A stretch of DNA of 18,926 bases from Alphaproteobacteria bacterium (GCA_020632885.1 JACKEQ010000056.1:1-18926), one strand, 5' to 3'. Counted from the first letter of the stretch, positions 7,480-18,886 are shown. Numbers and translations: made by a program. The notes: a model not told the origin generated them from the sequence alone.

Positions 7480-7710
7480 TCAGCGGGCGTCGCGCAGCCC
7501 ATCGAACCTCAGGTCGAAGCCCTCCACCCCCTCGGGCGCGGGCTCCATCTCGATGGGCCCGGACGCCGGGCCCCCCGTGCAGCAGATGTAGAACCCGGCG
7601 TCCTCGGCCCGCCGTGCCGCTCGCAACCGCCCCTCTTCGCTGGGGTCCGCCACGGCGTCGCGCAAGGCGAGCAGCACATCGAGGGGCAGATCGTCCAGCA
7701 GGTCGGCCAT
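7480..7710 (-). CDS. Small hypothetical protein
   Basis: 76 residues from an ATG at 7710, with GGAG six bases upstream (CCGGAGCCCGCCATG). The start lies 14 bases after the stop of the large repeat-containing lipoprotein, so both are probably one transcript. The N-terminal half is an acidic and Leu-rich helix pair (MADLLDDLPLDVLLALRDAV), the middle has FYICCTGGPASGPI with two adjacent cysteines, and the C-terminus is acidic. No family recognised and no localisation signal seen. The open frame extends upstream inside the lipoprotein gene but that extension is a shadow of the opposite reading. Confidence 0.58.
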   Translation of the reverse strand: MADLLDDLPLDVLLALRDAVADPSEEGRLRAARRAEDAGFYICCTGGPASGPIEMEPAPEGVEGFDLRFDGLRDAR

Positions 7711-7724
7711 GGCGGGCTCCGGGG

Positions 7725-9959
7725 CTACTTCGAGTTGATGTACAGCGTGTACGGCTCGCAGGTGGTGTTGCTGTTGAACGGGAAGACCTTGATGTACACG
7801 GGCTCGCCGGCGGGCGTGTTGAGCACGGACTCCGTGTTGAACGCCGTCTCGGAGCATGCGCTCCAGGTGGACGTGGCGCTGTACACGCAGAGGTCGAGGT
7901 CGCCGGAGAACGTGTCGGTCACGTAGATGTCGTAACGCTCGCCCCAGAAGCTGTTCGACTCGAGGAGGAACCAGTCCTCGTCGTCACCGATGAGGTTCCA
8001 GGTGCGGTCGAGCAGGAAGGTGACCTCGATGTCGCGGGCCTCCCAGATGTAGTCGTCGTCCTCGAACAGGTCGTCCACACATGCGGGCGGGTGCGGGATG
8101 ATCCAGTGGTCCATGGTGTAGGTCTGGCACTGGCCGGGCGATCCGCCGTTGTAGAGGTAGACCTTGGGGTACACGAACTGGTAGCCGCTGGCGTTGGTGT
8201 AGCCCACGGCCTCCTGGTTGGTGCTGCCGCTCGAGGTGGCGAGGGCGGTGCCCGAAGCGTTCTCGAGGCGGAGGTCGATGTCGCCGTTCGCGTGCACGAA
8301 GCGCGCTTCGACCTGCAGCTCGTCGCCCGGCCCGAGCAGGACCTCGTAGTAGTCGATGTCGCTGTCGTCGGCGTCCAGCACGCCGTTGATCGTGGTCGGC
8401 GGGTCGTAGGGCGCGTCGGACCGGGTGTCGTTCGGCTCCCAGATGTCGTCCGTGCACGTGATGGGCGAGAAGATGTCCCAGAGGAGGTCGTACTCCTGGC
8501 AGGAGTTGGTCGTGCGGTTCCACGCGCGGATGTAGACCGTGGTGGCCGTCGTGCCGTTGTTGGTCCAGTTCAGGTGCTCGTTGTCGGTGGACGACAGCGC
8601 GCTCGCGAGGGTCGTGCCCGACGCGTTCTTGATGTAGAGGTCGATGTCGCCGTCCGCGTCCACGAAGTACGCGTCGGCGTAGACGGTCTCGCCGGGGAAC
8701 AGCGTGAGCTCGAACCAGTCCTCGGCGCTGTTCGCGGCGTCGAGCTTGAGGTTGAACAGGTAGGTGTTCGCGGTGCGCGTGGCGTTCGCCGCGTTGTCGT
8801 TGGGCTCGAAGATGTCGTCCGGACAAGGCCCGTTGCCCGTGATGATCGAGAGGCTGTAGGTGGAGCAGCCCTGCCCGATCAGGTTCGCCTGGACGTAGAC
8901 CGTGGCGGGCGACGCGCTGGGGTTGGTCCACGCCACCTGCTCGTCGTCCGTGGTGCTCCGACCCGCGGCCACGACCGTGTTCGAGGCGTTCCGGACCTCG
9001 ATGTCGATGTCGCCCTGGGCGTGGCTGAACGCGGCGTCCACGTTGAGGGTGCCGTTCCCGGGCACCGTGACGGCGAACACGTCGAGATCCGGGCCGTCGA
9101 GCACGAGGTTCGTGTACGGCTGGGAGTAGTTGGTGGCCGTCGCGACGGTGTTGTTGGACTCGAGGTAGTCGTTGTTGCAGGTGACGTCGGTGTCCGCGTC
9201 GCTGTCCGCATCGGCGTCGGCATCGGCGTCCGCGTCCGCATCGGCGTCGCTGTCGGCGTCGGCATCGGCATCGGCATCGGCGTCCGCATCACTGTCGCTG
9301 TCGCTGTCCGCGTCGGCGTCGGCGTCGCTGTCGGCATCCGCGTCGGCGTCGGTGTCGCTGTCGGCGTCGGCGTCGGTGTCCGTGTCGGCGGGCTGGGCGA
9401 AGATCGAGAGGTTGAAGTCACCGCAGTTGGCGCTGTAGCCCTCCACGACGACGACGACGGTCTCGCCGCCGATCAGCTGGGCCTCCGCGCGGGACCTGTT
9501 GGACGTGCCGCCGTTGTCGTCGCAGATGAGCTCGGTGTTGGTGGGGCACTCCGAGCGCACGGTGACCACGGTGTCGTACGACGAGTTGGAGAGGTCGAAC
9601 GCGAACATGCCGGAGTACGGCGCGGTCCACCGGTAGGCGACGTCGTCGCCGTTGCCGCCGCCGCAGCTCTGGGAGTACTCGTCGCCCTTGCCGCAGGTGT
9701 TGTTGCCCACGATGTTCGGGCCCACCAGGCTGCCGAGCTGGAAGTCCGGGGAGGGGCAGACGGTGTCGGTGTCGGCGTCGGTGTCGGCATCCGCATCCGC
9801 ATCCGCATCGGCGTCAGCGTCGGAGTCCGCGTCCGCATCGGAGTCCGCGTCAGCGTCGGCGTCCGTGTCGGTGTCGGCGTCCGCCTCGACGGGCGGCGGC
9901 TGCAGCGGGCTCGGCTTGCACGCGGCGAGCAGGGTGAGCAGCACGACGTGGGAGCGCAT
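7725..9959 (-). CDS. Large surface lipoprotein with Asp-dipeptide repeat linkers and PPC-like beta domains
   Basis: 744 residues from an ATG at 9959, with GGAG upstream. The signal peptide ends in a lipobox (LLAAC, lipidated Cys14) and Lys follows, so it should be exported to the outer membrane. A first linker of alternating Asp and Ala/Ser/Thr spans residues 27-66. Next comes a beta domain (68-189) containing GDDVAYRWTAPYSGMFAFDL and ICDDNGG, typical of PPC-like domains in myxobacterial surface proteins. A second dipeptide linker covers 192-254. Four further PPC-like units start at about 257, 375, 497 and 618; three open with C-x-DD-(I/L)-(F/W)-E and several contain GDIDL(Y/R). The acidic residues could bind Ca2+. 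PPC domains are usually accessory to secreted peptidases, but no catalytic domain is visible, so a structural, adhesive or ligand-binding role is more likely. Confidence 0.86.
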   Translation of the reverse strand: MRSHVVLLTLLAACKPSPLQPPPVEADADTDTDADADADSDADADSDADADADADADADTDADTDTVCPSPDFQLGSLVGPNIVGNNTCGKGDEYSQSCGGGNGDDVAYRWTAPYSGMFAFDLSNSSYDTVVTVRSECPTNTELICDDNGGTSNRSRAEAQLIGGETVVVVVEGYSANCGDFNLSIFAQPADTDTDADADSDTDADADADSDADADADSDSDSDADADADADADADSDADADADADADADADSDADTDVTCNNDYLESNNTVATATNYSQPYTNLVLDGPDLDVFAVTVPGNGTLNVDAAFSHAQGDIDIEVRNASNTVVAAGRSTTDDEQVAWTNPSASPATVYVQANLIGQGCSTYSLSIITGNGPCPDDIFEPNDNAANATRTANTYLFNLKLDAANSAEDWFELTLFPGETVYADAYFVDADGDIDLYIKNASGTTLASALSSTDNEHLNWTNNGTTATTVYIRAWNRTTNSCQEYDLLWDIFSPITCTDDIWEPNDTRSDAPYDPPTTINGVLDADDSDIDYYEVLLGPGDELQVEARFVHANGDIDLRLENASGTALATSSGSTNQEAVGYTNASGYQFVYPKVYLYNGGSPGQCQTYTMDHWIIPHPPACVDDLFEDDDYIWEARDIEVTFLLDRTWNLIGDDEDWFLLESNSFWGERYDIYVTDTFSGDLDLCVYSATSTWSACSETAFNTESVLNTPAGEPVYIKVFPFNSNTTCEPYTLYINSK
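9198..9386 (-). repeat. Second Asp-Ala/Ser/Thr dipeptide repeat tract (hexanucleotide-like)
   Basis: Codons for residues 192-254 of the lipoprotein: Asp at every second position for 63 residues, alternating with Ala, Ser or Thr. At DNA level this is a run of imperfect six-base units (plus-strand tcggcg, tcggca, tccgcg, tcgctg). It forms a flexible, strongly acidic linker and is a likely site of replication-slippage length variation in steps of six bases. Confidence 0.9.
9762..9881 (-). repeat. First Asp-Ala/Ser/Thr dipeptide repeat tract
   Basis: Codons for residues 27-66 of the lipoprotein, directly after the lipidated N-terminus. Twenty Asp residues alternate with Ala, Ser or Thr. As a spacer just outside the lipid anchor it would hold the beta domains away from the membrane surface. 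Same imperfect hexamer composition as the second tract. Confidence 0.9.
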
Positions 9960-10079
9960 GGGGATCTCCAGGGGGTGATGCCGAAGGATGCCTCACCGGC
10001 GGCCTCCTGGCAACTTTCCGGTGACGGCGTTGGCAGCGACGGGACGCCCGTGGTTACCGTAGGGGGCTGGGAGGAGCGG

Positions 10080-13534
<3,455 letters not shown>

Positions 13535-13538
<4 letters not shown>

Positions 13539-14221
13539 GCCGCGACGTCTTCGATGGCGCCGAGGCTGCCCCCGTCCCGCTGGATCACGGGGCCGTCTGG
13601 AGCCGCGCGCTGGAGCTCGTCACCGGGAACCTGGCCGAGCTCGCGCCCGCGGCCGCGTTGCTGTTCATGCTCGTGCTGATGTCCTCGGGTGTGGGCGCCG
13701 CCATGGGCGTGCTGCAGGCGAGCGACCCCGACATGGAGATGGTGGCCACCGGCGTGAACGCCGGCATGTCGTTGCTTCAGGCCCTCGTGGCTCTCGTCGT
13801 TCAGCTCGGCCTGACCCGGATGTTCCTGTCGCTGAATCGCGGCGAGGAGGCGGGCTCGGCCCAGATCTTCGAGCAGCCCGAGCAGATCCCGCGGGCGCTC
13901 CTCGCCGGGCTCCTGCTGTCCGTGGGCGTGCTCGTCGGGCTCTGCCTCGGCATCCTCCCGGCGATCTTCGTCCTCTACCTCTCCATGCTGGTCTTCGTGC
14001 TGCTCGTGGACACCGATCTCGCGATCCTCGAGCTGTTCAAGCGGTCCAGCGAGCTCCTCGCCGTCGACCAGACGTTCACCTTCCTCCAGTTCATCGCCAT
14101 GGGGCTGGTGGGCATGGCGATCTCGTGCGGCTCCTGCGGGTTCGCCTCGCCGCTGTGGACCGTGTTCTCGGCCTCCATCACCGTCGTCCTCTACGACGCC
14201 CTGCGCGCCAACGAGATCTGA
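13535..14221 (+). CDS. Integral membrane protein of the activase operon
   Basis: 228 residues from a GTG at 13535 that overlaps the activase stop (GTGA), implying translational coupling; a reading frame extending further upstream lies inside the activase gene. After a 35-residue polar N-terminus, five to six hydrophobic helices follow (near 38-60, 73-95, 117-135, 137-158, 184-202 and 203-222). A charged loop, NRGEEAGSAQIFEQPEQIPR, lies between the second and third. A CGSCG motif sits near 195 in the last hydrophobic region and could bind metal or form a disulfide. The layout resembles small bacterial DUF975/YciC-like membrane proteins, but I cannot assign a family. Its place between the two iron-sulfur components suggests the system works at or near the membrane; that is inference. 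Confidence 0.8.
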
Positions 14222-14309
14222 TGGAGCCTCGCGGAGAGCCCGTGTCCCTGGGGTTGCGCGCCCGCGAGATCTGACGGAACCGAACCGGTCGGGGCGGGTC
14301 GATGGGCCC

Positions 14310-14774
14310 ATGGATCCGTTCTGGTCGTTCTTCGCGCTGCTCGGCACCCCCGCTGCGGCCTTCGCGCTGCTCACGGTGGTGCTGCCGAGGCCCGCGATCC
14401 GCACCGAGGTCCTGACGCGTCGGGTCGTGCGGGCCGCCCTCGCCACCGAGGAGGGCCCGCCCACGCCCGCCCCGCGCCGGCTCGAGCTGCCACCACGCCC
14501 CATCGTCTGTGGTGGGGCACCGGAGGTCACCGAGCCGGGACCCCTGTGGATCGCCGAGGGCGTGGACCCCGGGGTGGCCCCGCGCGTCGCGTACGCCGTC
14601 CAGCGCTGTGGGGTCCGCGAAGCCCGGCTCACGTGGGTCGTGCGGGAGGGACACGTCGAAGACCTCGGCGGGCTCGACGCGCCCACGCTCGCCTGCGTGC
14701 GCGAGGGTCTGGCGCGGATCCCATTCGCGGACGGACCCCAGACGGCGTCGATCCGGGTGGTCCGTCCCATGTAG
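14310..14774 (+). CDS. Membrane-anchored protein with TonB/AgmX-like C-terminal domain
   Basis: 154 residues from an ATG at 14310. Residues 4-26 form one membrane helix near the N-terminus. A Pro/Arg-rich segment (EEGPPTPAPRRLELPPRP) follows as a periplasmic-type linker. The C-terminal 60 residues (AYAVQRCGVREARLTWVVRE, then GLDAPTLACVREGLARIPFA) have the pattern of AgmX/PglI or TonB-like C-terminal domains: a Cys-bearing helix, strands with xxWVVxxG, and a Cys-Val helix ending in a xxPF turn. The paired cysteines (RCG and ACV) fit the conserved disulfide of the AgmX type seen in myxobacteria. Such domains contact envelope partners, sometimes transmitting proton-motive force. No Shine-Dalgarno is obvious. 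The family call is from pattern only and is moderate. Confidence 0.68.
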   Translation: MDPFWSFFALLGTPAAAFALLTVVLPRPAIRTEVLTRRVVRAALATEEGPPTPAPRRLELPPRPIVCGGAPEVTEPGPLWIAEGVDPGVAPRVAYAVQRCGVREARLTWVVREGHVEDLGGLDAPTLACVREGLARIPFADGPQTASIRVVRPM

Positions 14775-14836
14775 TCGACACGTCGGGTGGGTGACGGCTG
14801 CCGTGTGGGATACGGAACACCGGACACGGAGGTCGC

Positions 14837-16426
14837 ATGTCCGACGAGGTACTCCCCGAAGCGCTCACGCCCGACGAAGAGGCCCGCCTGGCCGAGGAGC
14901 TGGACGCGTTCGCCGCCGAGGAGTCCGTCCGGCTCGGGCTCTCCGATCGTGAGCAGTACACCGAGAACGTGCAGCAGAGCTTCTGGGCCGACCAGCGTCC
15001 GCACACCACGATCCTCGTGAGCGGGCTCTCGCTGGCCCACGACCACCTCGTCACCGCTGCCCTCGCCGGCATCGGCTACCGGGTGCGCACCCTCGACGTG
15101 CCCGACGTCGCCTCCCTCCAGACCGGCAAGGAGTTCGGCAACCGCGGCCAGTGCAGCCCCACGTACTTCACGGTGGGCAACCTCGTGAAGCACCTCATCC
15201 ACATGCGCGACGTCGAGGGCCTGACGGCCCAGGAGATCGTGGACGGGTTCATCTTCCTCACTGCGGGGGGCTGTGGTCCCTGCCGCTTCGGGATGTACGT
15301 CACCGAGTACCGCAAGGCCCTGCGCGACGCCGGCTTCGACGGGTTCCGCGTGCTCACGTTCCAGATGGCGGGCGGCATCCAGCAGGCCACCGGCAAGGAG
15401 CTGGGGCTCAAGATCGACCCCAACTTCGCGTGGCACGTGGTGCGCTCGCTCATCGCGGGCGACGTGCTGAACCTGGTCGGCTACCGCATGCGGCCCTACG
15501 AGGTCGTGCCCGGCAGCACCAACGCGGCCCTCGAGGAGTGCAAGGCCGTCCTGGCCGAGTCCTTCGCGCGCAAGGGCCACGCGAGCGTCGCGCTGCTCAA
15601 GTGCCGCCGCATCCTGTCGCGCGTACAGGTGGACCGCAGCCGTCCCAAGCCCGTGGTGAGCCTCATCGGCGAGTTCTGGGCGATGACCACGGAGGGCGAC
15701 GGGAACTACCACATGCAGCAGTTCCTCGAGCGCGAGGGCGCCGAGGTGGACATCCAGGGCATCACGAACTGGCTGCTGTTCATGATCTGGGAGGCCGGGT
15801 ACGACACCGAGCGCCGCCAGGTGCTCCGGTCCGACGACGTCGCGCGGAAGGGCCTCGCGGGCAAGGACGCCACCAAGAAGCTGTGGAGCCTGCGCGGGGG
15901 CTACTGGGCGGTGCGCGGCATCTTCCAGGCCTACGCCAACATCCTCGGGCTGCACGGCTACCACCTGCCGGACATGCAGCACATCGCCGACCTCGCGGGA
16001 GCCCACTACTCCAACGACGTCCGGGGTGGTGAGGGCCACATGGAGGTCGGGAAGCTCATCCACTTCGTGGAGGACAAGGTCAACCACATGACCGTGAGCG
16101 TGAAGCCCTTCGGCTGCATGCCCAGCTCGGGCGTCTCCGACGGCGTGCAGTCCCTCGTGATGACCAAGTGGCCCGAGGCCCTGTTCATCCCGATCGAGAC
16201 CACGGGCGACCAGGAGGTCAACGCGCACAGCCGGGTGCAGATGATGCTCTTCAAGGCCCGCCAGAAGGCCCAGGCCGAGTTCGAGGAGGCGCTCGCGGCC
16301 ACCGGGCAGACCGCCGAGGGCTTCCGGTCGAAGCTGGCGGCCTCCAGGCGGTTCCGGAGCGCCTTCCGTCGCCCGAAGCACCGCACGGCGTCCGTGGTCA
16401 CCAACCTGGTGTACGCGCTCGCGTGA
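14837..16426 (+). CDS. COG3581-like acyl-CoA dehydratase / double-cubane-related Fe-S protein
   Basis: 529 residues from an ATG at 14837 behind GGAGG (14828-14832). After a 50-residue acidic helical N-terminus comes a Rossmann-like region. Conserved cysteines are Cys106 in NRGQCSPTYFTVGN, Cys146 and Cys149 in TAGGCGPCRFGMY, and Cys427 in KPFGCMPSSGVSDG. These are hallmarks of COG3581, the domain that in many bacteria is the C-terminal quarter of the giant acyl-CoA dehydratase activase protein. It is distantly related to the HgdA/HgdB and double-cubane-cluster subunits. Here it is a separate gene, so the catalytic pair should form between this protein and the COG3580-like part of the 1152-residue activase. 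The C-terminus (RRFRSAFRRPKHR) is very basic. Probably cytoplasmic. Reaction unknown; 2-hydroxyacyl-CoA dehydration is only one of several possibilities. Confidence 0.87.
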   Translation: MSDEVLPEALTPDEEARLAEELDAFAAEESVRLGLSDREQYTENVQQSFWADQRPHTTILVSGLSLAHDHLVTAALAGIGYRVRTLDVPDVASLQTGKEFGNRGQCSPTYFTVGNLVKHLIHMRDVEGLTAQEIVDGFIFLTAGGCGPCRFGMYVTEYRKALRDAGFDGFRVLTFQMAGGIQQATGKELGLKIDPNFAWHVVRSLIAGDVLNLVGYRMRPYEVVPGSTNAALEECKAVLAESFARKGHASVALLKCRRILSRVQVDRSRPKPVVSLIGEFWAMTTEGDGNYHMQQFLEREGAEVDIQGITNWLLFMIWEAGYDTERRQVLRSDDVARKGLAGKDATKKLWSLRGGYWAVRGIFQAYANILGLHGYHLPDMQHIADLAGAHYSNDVRGGEGHMEVGKLIHFVEDKVNHMTVSVKPFGCMPSSGVSDGVQSLVMTKWPEALFIPIETTGDQEVNAHSRVQMMLFKARQKAQAEFEEALAATGQTAEGFRSKLAASRRFRSAFRRPKHRTASVVTNLVYALA

Positions 16427-17151
16427 GCGCCGAGCAGCAGCGCGCCCCGCTGGGCTTCATGACCCTCTGGCTCACCGGCTGGTCCGTGGGCGTGGCGGTC
16501 ATCCAGAGCCTGGCGCTGCAGGGCGAGCTGTTCCTGCTCCTCTTCCTGCTCACCCACGGCGGCGCCGAGGTGGGCATCCTGCTGTTCATCGCGAACAGCC
16601 TCCGGAAGGAGATGGAGGAGGGCGCCACGCTCCCGAGACTGGAGCTCGCCCACGACGGCATGACCGCGCGCTGGTCGGTGGGCACGGGCGGCCGGCTACG
16701 CGGGCTCCACGCTGCCGCGCTCGGGCTCGTCGCCCACCTGCTCTGCTACAGCGGCGTGGTGCTGGGGGTCGTGGACGGTGGACCCTTCGCGTGGGCCCTC
16801 GGGCTCGTGCTCGCGGGGGTGTGGGCGTTCACCGGGCTCGCGTGGGTGCGGGCCGTCGCCGCCCAGCTCCGCGGGCCCACGGAGGTCGTCCTGGAGGCGG
16901 ACCTCGACGGGGTGCGGCTCCAGCGGGGGGACGAGGTGACCACGTTCCCCCTCGAGTCGCTCGAGGTGCGCGCGGATCAGACGCACCTCCGGGTGGCGGC
17001 GGGCGGGACGGCGGTGGCCGTGCCGTGCCCGGACAGCCGGGAGCGACGGGAGATCGTCGACATGCTCGGGCTCATGGCGGGCCGCCAGGACGACCGTGTC
17101 GACGTGCCGGTGCCCGATGCGCTCGCCCGGATGCGGGCCGTCGACGCCTGA
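16423..17151 (+). CDS. Four-helix membrane protein with cytoplasmic-type beta domain
   Basis: 242 residues from a GTG at 16423 overlapping the COG3581 stop (GTGA). Two helices near the N-terminus (12-30 and 36-56) are followed by a polar segment with LRKEMEEGATLP. A second helix pair lies near 97-115 and 120-142. The last 90 residues are soluble and strand-rich (EVVLEADLDGVRLQRGDEVT, LESLEVRADQTHLRVA), a layout like the PH-type beta domain at the end of small membrane proteins. No family recognised. It is the last gene of the activase operon; the convergent TetR gene stops three bases beyond. Coupling to COG3581 suggests a shared job, perhaps membrane recruitment of the iron-sulfur protein, which is inference. 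Confidence 0.8.
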   Translation: MSAEQQRAPLGFMTLWLTGWSVGVAVIQSLALQGELFLLLFLLTHGGAEVGILLFIANSLRKEMEEGATLPRLELAHDGMTARWSVGTGGRLRGLHAAALGLVAHLLCYSGVVLGVVDGGPFAWALGLVLAGVWAFTGLAWVRAVAAQLRGPTEVVLEADLDGVRLQRGDEVTTFPLESLEVRADQTHLRVAAGGTAVAVPCPDSRERREIVDMLGLMAGRQDDRVDVPVPDALARMRAVDA

Positions 17152-17154
17152 GGC

Positions 17155-17820
17155 TCAGGGCGTGAGCCTGCGCTCCAGCCCGTCGAGCACGAGCTCGAGA
17201 CCCCAGTCGAACTCGTCTGTGAACGCGTAGCCGGGCTGCATGGCGTGGTCCGTGATCATCTCGAGCAGGAAGGGCGCCTGGTCTGCCGGGAAGGCCGCCA
17301 TCACCTCCTCGGCGACCGGTGCGTCCTCCTCGGGGGACTGGAAGGGGAGCGCCAGCTCCTGGAGCACGGCCCCGAACACGTACGCGTCGAGCAGGGCGAT
17401 CGCGTGGGCCGCCAGGGGTAGCGGGAAGCCGTTGGTACGGAGGTTCCCGAGGATGGCGTCGTGGTGGAGCAGGGTGGCCAAGCCGGGCTGGGTGCGCGCC
17501 GTGATGAGCTCCATGGCCCAGGGGTGGCGTGTGTAGACCTCCCGGGCCGAGCGGGCCCGGTCGCGCTGGGCCTCCCGCCAGGGTGTGTCGCGCGCGGGCC
17601 GGCGGATCTCGTCGACGACGCGGTCCAGGATGGCGTGCACGACCGCGTCCTTGTTCGGGACGTGGTTGTAGAGCGACATCGCCTGCACGCCGAGGGCGGT
17701 GCCCAGGCGGCGCATCGAGAGGCCCTCGACGCCGCCCTCGTCGGCGAGCTGGATCGCGGCATCGAGCACGCGCTCGCGGGTGATCGGCGGGGTTCCGGGG
17801 GATCGTCGACGGGCGGGCAC
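17155..17820 (-). CDS. TetR family transcriptional regulator
   Basis: 221 residues from a GTG at 17820. This start is chosen because AAGGAG (17835-17830) lies nine bases upstream; a TTG at 17892 would run through the operators. Residues 14-60 form the TetR helix-turn-helix (TRERVLDAAIQLADEGG, then LSMRRLGTALGV and MSLYNHVPNKDAVV). The MSLYNHVPNKD form and the C-terminal region (residues 90-221, with a helical core and TDEFDWGLELVLDGLE at the end) match the TetR_C (PF02909) subgroup, whose members often answer to small hydrophobic or drug-like ligands. It is divergent from the oxidoreductase at 17910, and two matching palindromes lie between them, so it most likely represses both genes until a ligand binds. 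Confidence 0.92.
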   Translation of the reverse strand: MPARRRSPGTPPITRERVLDAAIQLADEGGVEGLSMRRLGTALGVQAMSLYNHVPNKDAVVHAILDRVVDEIRRPARDTPWREAQRDRARSAREVYTRHPWAMELITARTQPGLATLLHHDAILGNLRTNGFPLPLAAHAIALLDAYVFGAVLQELALPFQSPEEDAPVAEEVMAAFPADQAPFLLEMITDHAMQPGYAFTDEFDWGLELVLDGLERRLTP

Positions 17821-17840
17821 GCGGGGATTCTCCTTGACGG

Positions 17841-17855
17841 ACTTACGGCGTAAGT
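17841..17855. promoter_or_regulatory. Probable TetR operator 1 (perfect palindrome)
   Basis: ACTTACG-G-CGTAAGT is a perfect 7-1-7 palindrome between the tetR and oxidoreductase genes. It overlaps the tetR -10-like TATACT and lies between the -35-like TTGACG and -10-like TATATC of the opposite strand. Its centre (17848) is 33 bases, about three helical turns, from that of the second palindrome. Confidence 0.8.
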
Positions 17856-17858
17856 ATA
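17853..17858 (-). promoter_or_regulatory. Possible -10 element of the tetR promoter
   Basis: TATACT on the minus strand matches the sigma-70 -10 consensus well, in the only AT-rich patch of this region. No convincing -35 is seen at the usual distance. It overlaps operator 1, consistent with autoregulation. Confidence 0.4.
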
Positions 17859-17873
17859 TCACTGAGTCATCAG

Positions 17874-17888
17874 ACTTACACTGTATGT
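17874..17888. promoter_or_regulatory. Probable TetR operator 2 (one mismatch)
   Basis: ACTTACA-C-TGTATGT is a 7-1-7 palindrome with one mismatch and the same ACTTAC half-site as operator 1; flanking G and C extend it to 17 bases. It sits upstream of the tetR -10-like sequence and in the 5' leader of the oxidoreductase gene. Confidence 0.72.
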
Positions 17889-17909
17889 CCAAGTGCTCTG
17901 GAGGGTTCC

Positions 17910-18884
17910 ATGAAGGTCGTCGCTCATCATGTCTACGGGGGTCCCGAGGTCCTGGTCGTCGAGGAGGCGCCCGTGCCCACGCCGGGTCCGGGTCAGGTGC
18001 GGGTGGCCGTCCGGGCGGTCGCCGTGTCCTCGGCGGACGTCACCTTCCGCAAGGGCGAGCTCGGCGTCGCCCGCCTGTTCACGGGCCCCCTGCGCCCCAA
18101 GCAGCCTGTCCTCGGCACCGAGCTGGCGGGCGTGGTGGACGCGGTGGGTGAGGGCGTCACGCGGTTCGCGGTGGGCGACCGGGTGTACGGCGCCACGGGC
18201 GACGCGCTCGGTGGCTACGCGGAGTACGTCTGTGTGCCCGAGGACGGCGCCCTGGCCCCGATGCCTGCGGGAACGGGGTTCGCGGAGGCCACGGCCCTCT
18301 GCGAGGGCGTCCTCACGGCCCTGCCGTTCCTCCGCGATGCGGCGGAGCTGAAGGCGGGCGAGCGCGTGCTGGTGATCGGTGCGAGCGGCTCGGTGGGCAC
18401 GGCGGCCGTGCAGATGGCCCGCATCCTCGGCGCCCACGTCACGGCTGTGTGCAGCGGGAAGAACGCCGACCTCGTGCGCTCGCTGGGCGCGGACGCGGTG
18501 GTGGACTACCAGACCACCGACTTCACGGCCCTCGGCGAGACCTGGGACGTCGTGTTCGACGCGGTGGGGGCGAGCTCGTTCGGGGTCTGTGAACCGGTGC
18601 TCACAGAGGGCGGTCGCTACCTCACCACCGTGCTCGGGCCGCGCATCGCGTGGGACATGCTGGTGTCGCGCGTGGTGGGCACCCGGCGCGCGGGCATCGC
18701 GCTGACGGGCCTCCGGGACGGTGCGGCGAAGGCGGAGGACCTCGCGTTCCTCACGGGGCTCGCGGAGTCGGGCCAGGTGCGGGCGGTCATCGACGGGCGC
18801 TTCCCGTTCGAGCAGGCCGTGGCCGCGCATCGGCTCGTGGAGTCGGGCCACAAGGTCGGCAACGCCGTGCTCGAGGTGGCGTGA
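17910..18884 (+). CDS. NAD(P)-dependent MDR-family oxidoreductase (quinone oxidoreductase-like)
   Basis: 324 residues from an ATG at 17910 with GGAGGG (17900-17905) upstream. The N-terminal catalytic domain has the GroES-like pattern PGQVRVAVRAVAVSSADV and LGTELAGVVDAVGEGV, then FAVGDRVYGA. The Rossmann domain has the dinucleotide loop GASGSVGTAAVQMA (157-170) and LGADAVVDY. Zinc ligands of the alcohol dehydrogenase branch (the Cys-His pair at the active site and the four-Cys structural loop) are absent, so it belongs to the zinc-free quinone oxidoreductase / enoyl reductase-like side. Likely reaction: NAD(P)H-dependent reduction of a quinone or alpha,beta-unsaturated carbonyl in the cytoplasm. 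It is paired with the divergent TetR gene through shared operators, suggesting induction by its substrate or a related electrophile. Confidence 0.92.
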   Translation: MKVVAHHVYGGPEVLVVEEAPVPTPGPGQVRVAVRAVAVSSADVTFRKGELGVARLFTGPLRPKQPVLGTELAGVVDAVGEGVTRFAVGDRVYGATGDALGGYAEYVCVPEDGALAPMPAGTGFAEATALCEGVLTALPFLRDAAELKAGERVLVIGASGSVGTAAVQMARILGAHVTAVCSGKNADLVRSLGADAVVDYQTTDFTALGETWDVVFDAVGASSFGVCEPVLTEGGRYLTTVLGPRIAWDMLVSRVVGTRRAGIALTGLRDGAAKAEDLAFLTGLAESGQVRAVIDGRFPFEQAVAAHRLVESGHKVGNAVLEVA

Positions 18885-18886
18885 AA

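Larger units (their letters stand above)
17834..17860 (+). promoter_or_regulatory. Possible sigma-70-type promoter for the oxidoreductase gene
   Basis: TTGACG (17834-17839) and TATATC (17855-17860) resemble -35 and -10 elements, but the spacer is only 15 bases. Operator 1 fills the spacer, so repressor binding would block polymerase directly. The start codon lies about 50 bases downstream. Confidence 0.4.

Noticed and set aside
9198..9881. CRISPR-like or satellite array
   Set aside because: Units are imperfect six-base codon pairs in frame with a protein; there are no 24-40 base repeats with unique spacers.
10030..10060. Promoter TTGGCA ... TTACCG for the activase operon
   Set aside because: Weak match with an 18-base spacer in GC-rich DNA; not strong enough to list as a feature.
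7614..10079. Continuous plus-strand open frame joined to the front of the activase, giving a 1974-residue product
   Set aside because: It is the antisense of the repeat lipoprotein; GC-rich DNA and the Asp-repeat hexamers read as Val-Gly runs remove stops. The activase has a strong Shine-Dalgarno and a family-typical N-terminus at 10080.
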